Shown in pieces: positions 63,189 to 64,000 of a stretch of 64,000 nucleotides of DNA. Source of the stretch: Monarcha castaneiventris obscurior. Taxonomy: Eukaryota; Chordata; Aves; Passeriformes; Monarchidae. The stretch lies in NCBI GenBank assembly GCA_026261815.1, contig JAMPIT010000894.1, positions 55,666,147 through 55,730,146 on the forward strand, read 5' to 3'. Both the position numbers and the translations under genes were made by a program. Below the pieces are notes generated by a model, which worked only from the letters and a program-made list of their open reading frames with translations, was not told the origin of the DNA and did no database searches. Position 1 is the first letter of the stretch, and every line of letters begins with the position of its first letter.

Positions 63189-64000
63189 AATGAATTCTAG
63201 AAGAACAAAACCCTGATGTGTGCCTGACAAATAATGAATAAACACTGGCAATGCCCTAAGAAACCTCTACTACACTACTGACTGTATCCAGATATATAAT
63301 CATTAAAGTTAGAGAACACTAAGTACCAAAGCTACCTCTTACATACTCATTCTTTTAAATGTTTCTTTTGAAAAGAAAAGCAGGTTCAAATGAACTGTGC
63401 CCACCCACAAGGAGAAAAAGGAGGCAAGAGCAGCAACAGTGCCTCAATTCACATAGATGAGAATAAGTGGAGCCCAGTTCAATCTGTGAAGTAAACAGAA
63501 GCAGGATGAAGGCTTTTCAATTTACACCTACAGCCTACAAATTAGTAAGCAGTCTGGTAGGATGAGCTTGCCAGGGATTGCATAATAACCCTACCCCCAG
63601 CAACAATGCAGGAATGGGGAACAAAATGGTAGCTCTATACCAGCAGGGAATTTCCCTTTCTAATTACTGACTACTGTGAAAAGCATTCTCAAGAGCCAAA
63701 CATCAGCTTTTGTGCAACTGGATCGGGAATTTCTTCATTATTCTTGATTTATTCTTGTCTGAAAATTAATTTCAATGCTGTTTTAAGAATCAAAAGTAAC
63801 TATGCATAAAAAAATACAAAGTATCTTCTGTCAAATATTGCTTGAGAATATATTTGGTAAAATAATTATTTTTGCACTAAAAGTTCAACAGATTCCCGGT
63901 AATTATGGCCTGTTTAAATATCTTGCCTATTTCAGTATCCATTATATAGTCACTTGTCTATATCAATTGAAACCAAAAGTACCTAATCCAGAAAATACTG

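Larger units (their letters stand above)
1..64000 (-). other. SPON1: Internal part of the SPON1 gene (four exons and their introns)
   Basis: The whole window appears to lie inside one transcription unit on the minus strand. The four exons join in frame to 160 codons with no stop, and no start codon, 5' UTR, stop codon or 3' UTR of SPON1 is visible. The first signal-peptide exons should therefore be above 64000, and the remaining spondin and thrombospondin-repeat exons below 1. F-spondin is a secreted matrix glycoprotein, known in vertebrates as a floor-plate product that acts on axon outgrowth and binds APP and ApoE-receptor family members (established knowledge). The exact exon numbers cannot be given from this window. 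That no other gene is nested here is an inference from the absence of recognisable coding sequence. Confidence 0.9.
60108..64000. other. SPON1 intron, distal portion
   Basis: Unique AT-rich intronic DNA. It includes a G-rich run at 62706-62721 and an A-rich tract at 63149-63188. The 99-codon plus-strand frame at 61852-62151 is not recognised. The next SPON1 exon upstream is not present. Confidence 0.7.

Noticed and set aside
1..64000. Search for CRISPR arrays, operons, phage or other microbial systems
   Set aside because: Split exons with consensus GT-AG sites, CR1 LINEs and the absence of dense coding show nuclear vertebrate DNA. No regularly spaced repeat array was seen.
47410..64000. Search for the preceding F-spondin exons (signal peptide and N-terminal Reeler segments)
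   Set aside because: No minus-strand segment resembling them with correct splice phases was found, so they are taken to lie beyond 64000.

Overview
The window is vertebrate nuclear DNA, most likely from a bird. It is AT-rich, CpG-poor and almost entirely non-coding. Four short exons with canonical splice sites can be read on the minus strand, and the only interspersed repeats I recognise are a few decayed CR1 LINE fragments. CR1 elements also occur in turtles and crocodilians, but their low density here fits a bird best. I cannot name a species.

The single gene is an internal part of SPON1 (F-spondin), transcribed on the minus strand, so transcript order runs from high to low coordinates. 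The exons are 47276-47409, 27487-27560, 26689-26811 and 22683-22831. Their phases join exactly (2/1, 1/2, 1/2, then phase 0) to give 480 nt, or 160 uninterrupted codons. They cover the C-terminal half of the Reeler (reelin-N) domain and the first part of the spondin (FS) domain. The signal peptide and N-terminal Reeler exons must lie above 64000. The rest of the spondin domain and the six thrombospondin type-1 repeats must lie below position 1. F-spondin is a secreted extracellular-matrix glycoprotein involved in axon guidance and cell adhesion.

Layout: 1-22682 is intron, with a CR1 ORF2 remnant near 8.9-9.3 kb, a CR1 3'-end near 11.4 kb and a recent 62-bp tandem duplication near 13.1 kb. 22683-27560 holds three exons in under 5 kb. 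27561-47275 is a 19.7 kb intron with one CR1 3'-end near 29.4 kb. 47410-64000 is part of a further intron of at least 16.6 kb, with a nested CR1 3'-end pair near 59.9 kb, two G-rich tracts and several inverted repeats.

I found no RNA gene, CRISPR array, prokaryotic system or second protein-coding gene. The open frames outside the four exons are short, have no recognised similarity and look like chance. The observations most worth checking are a possible 87-nt alternative (poison) exon just upstream of the 27.5 kb exon, a CpG-retaining patch at 34.47-34.68 kb, a pair of overlapping opposite-strand splice donors inside a double-stranded open region at 49.5 kb, and a pre-miRNA-sized inverted repeat at 55.9 kb.
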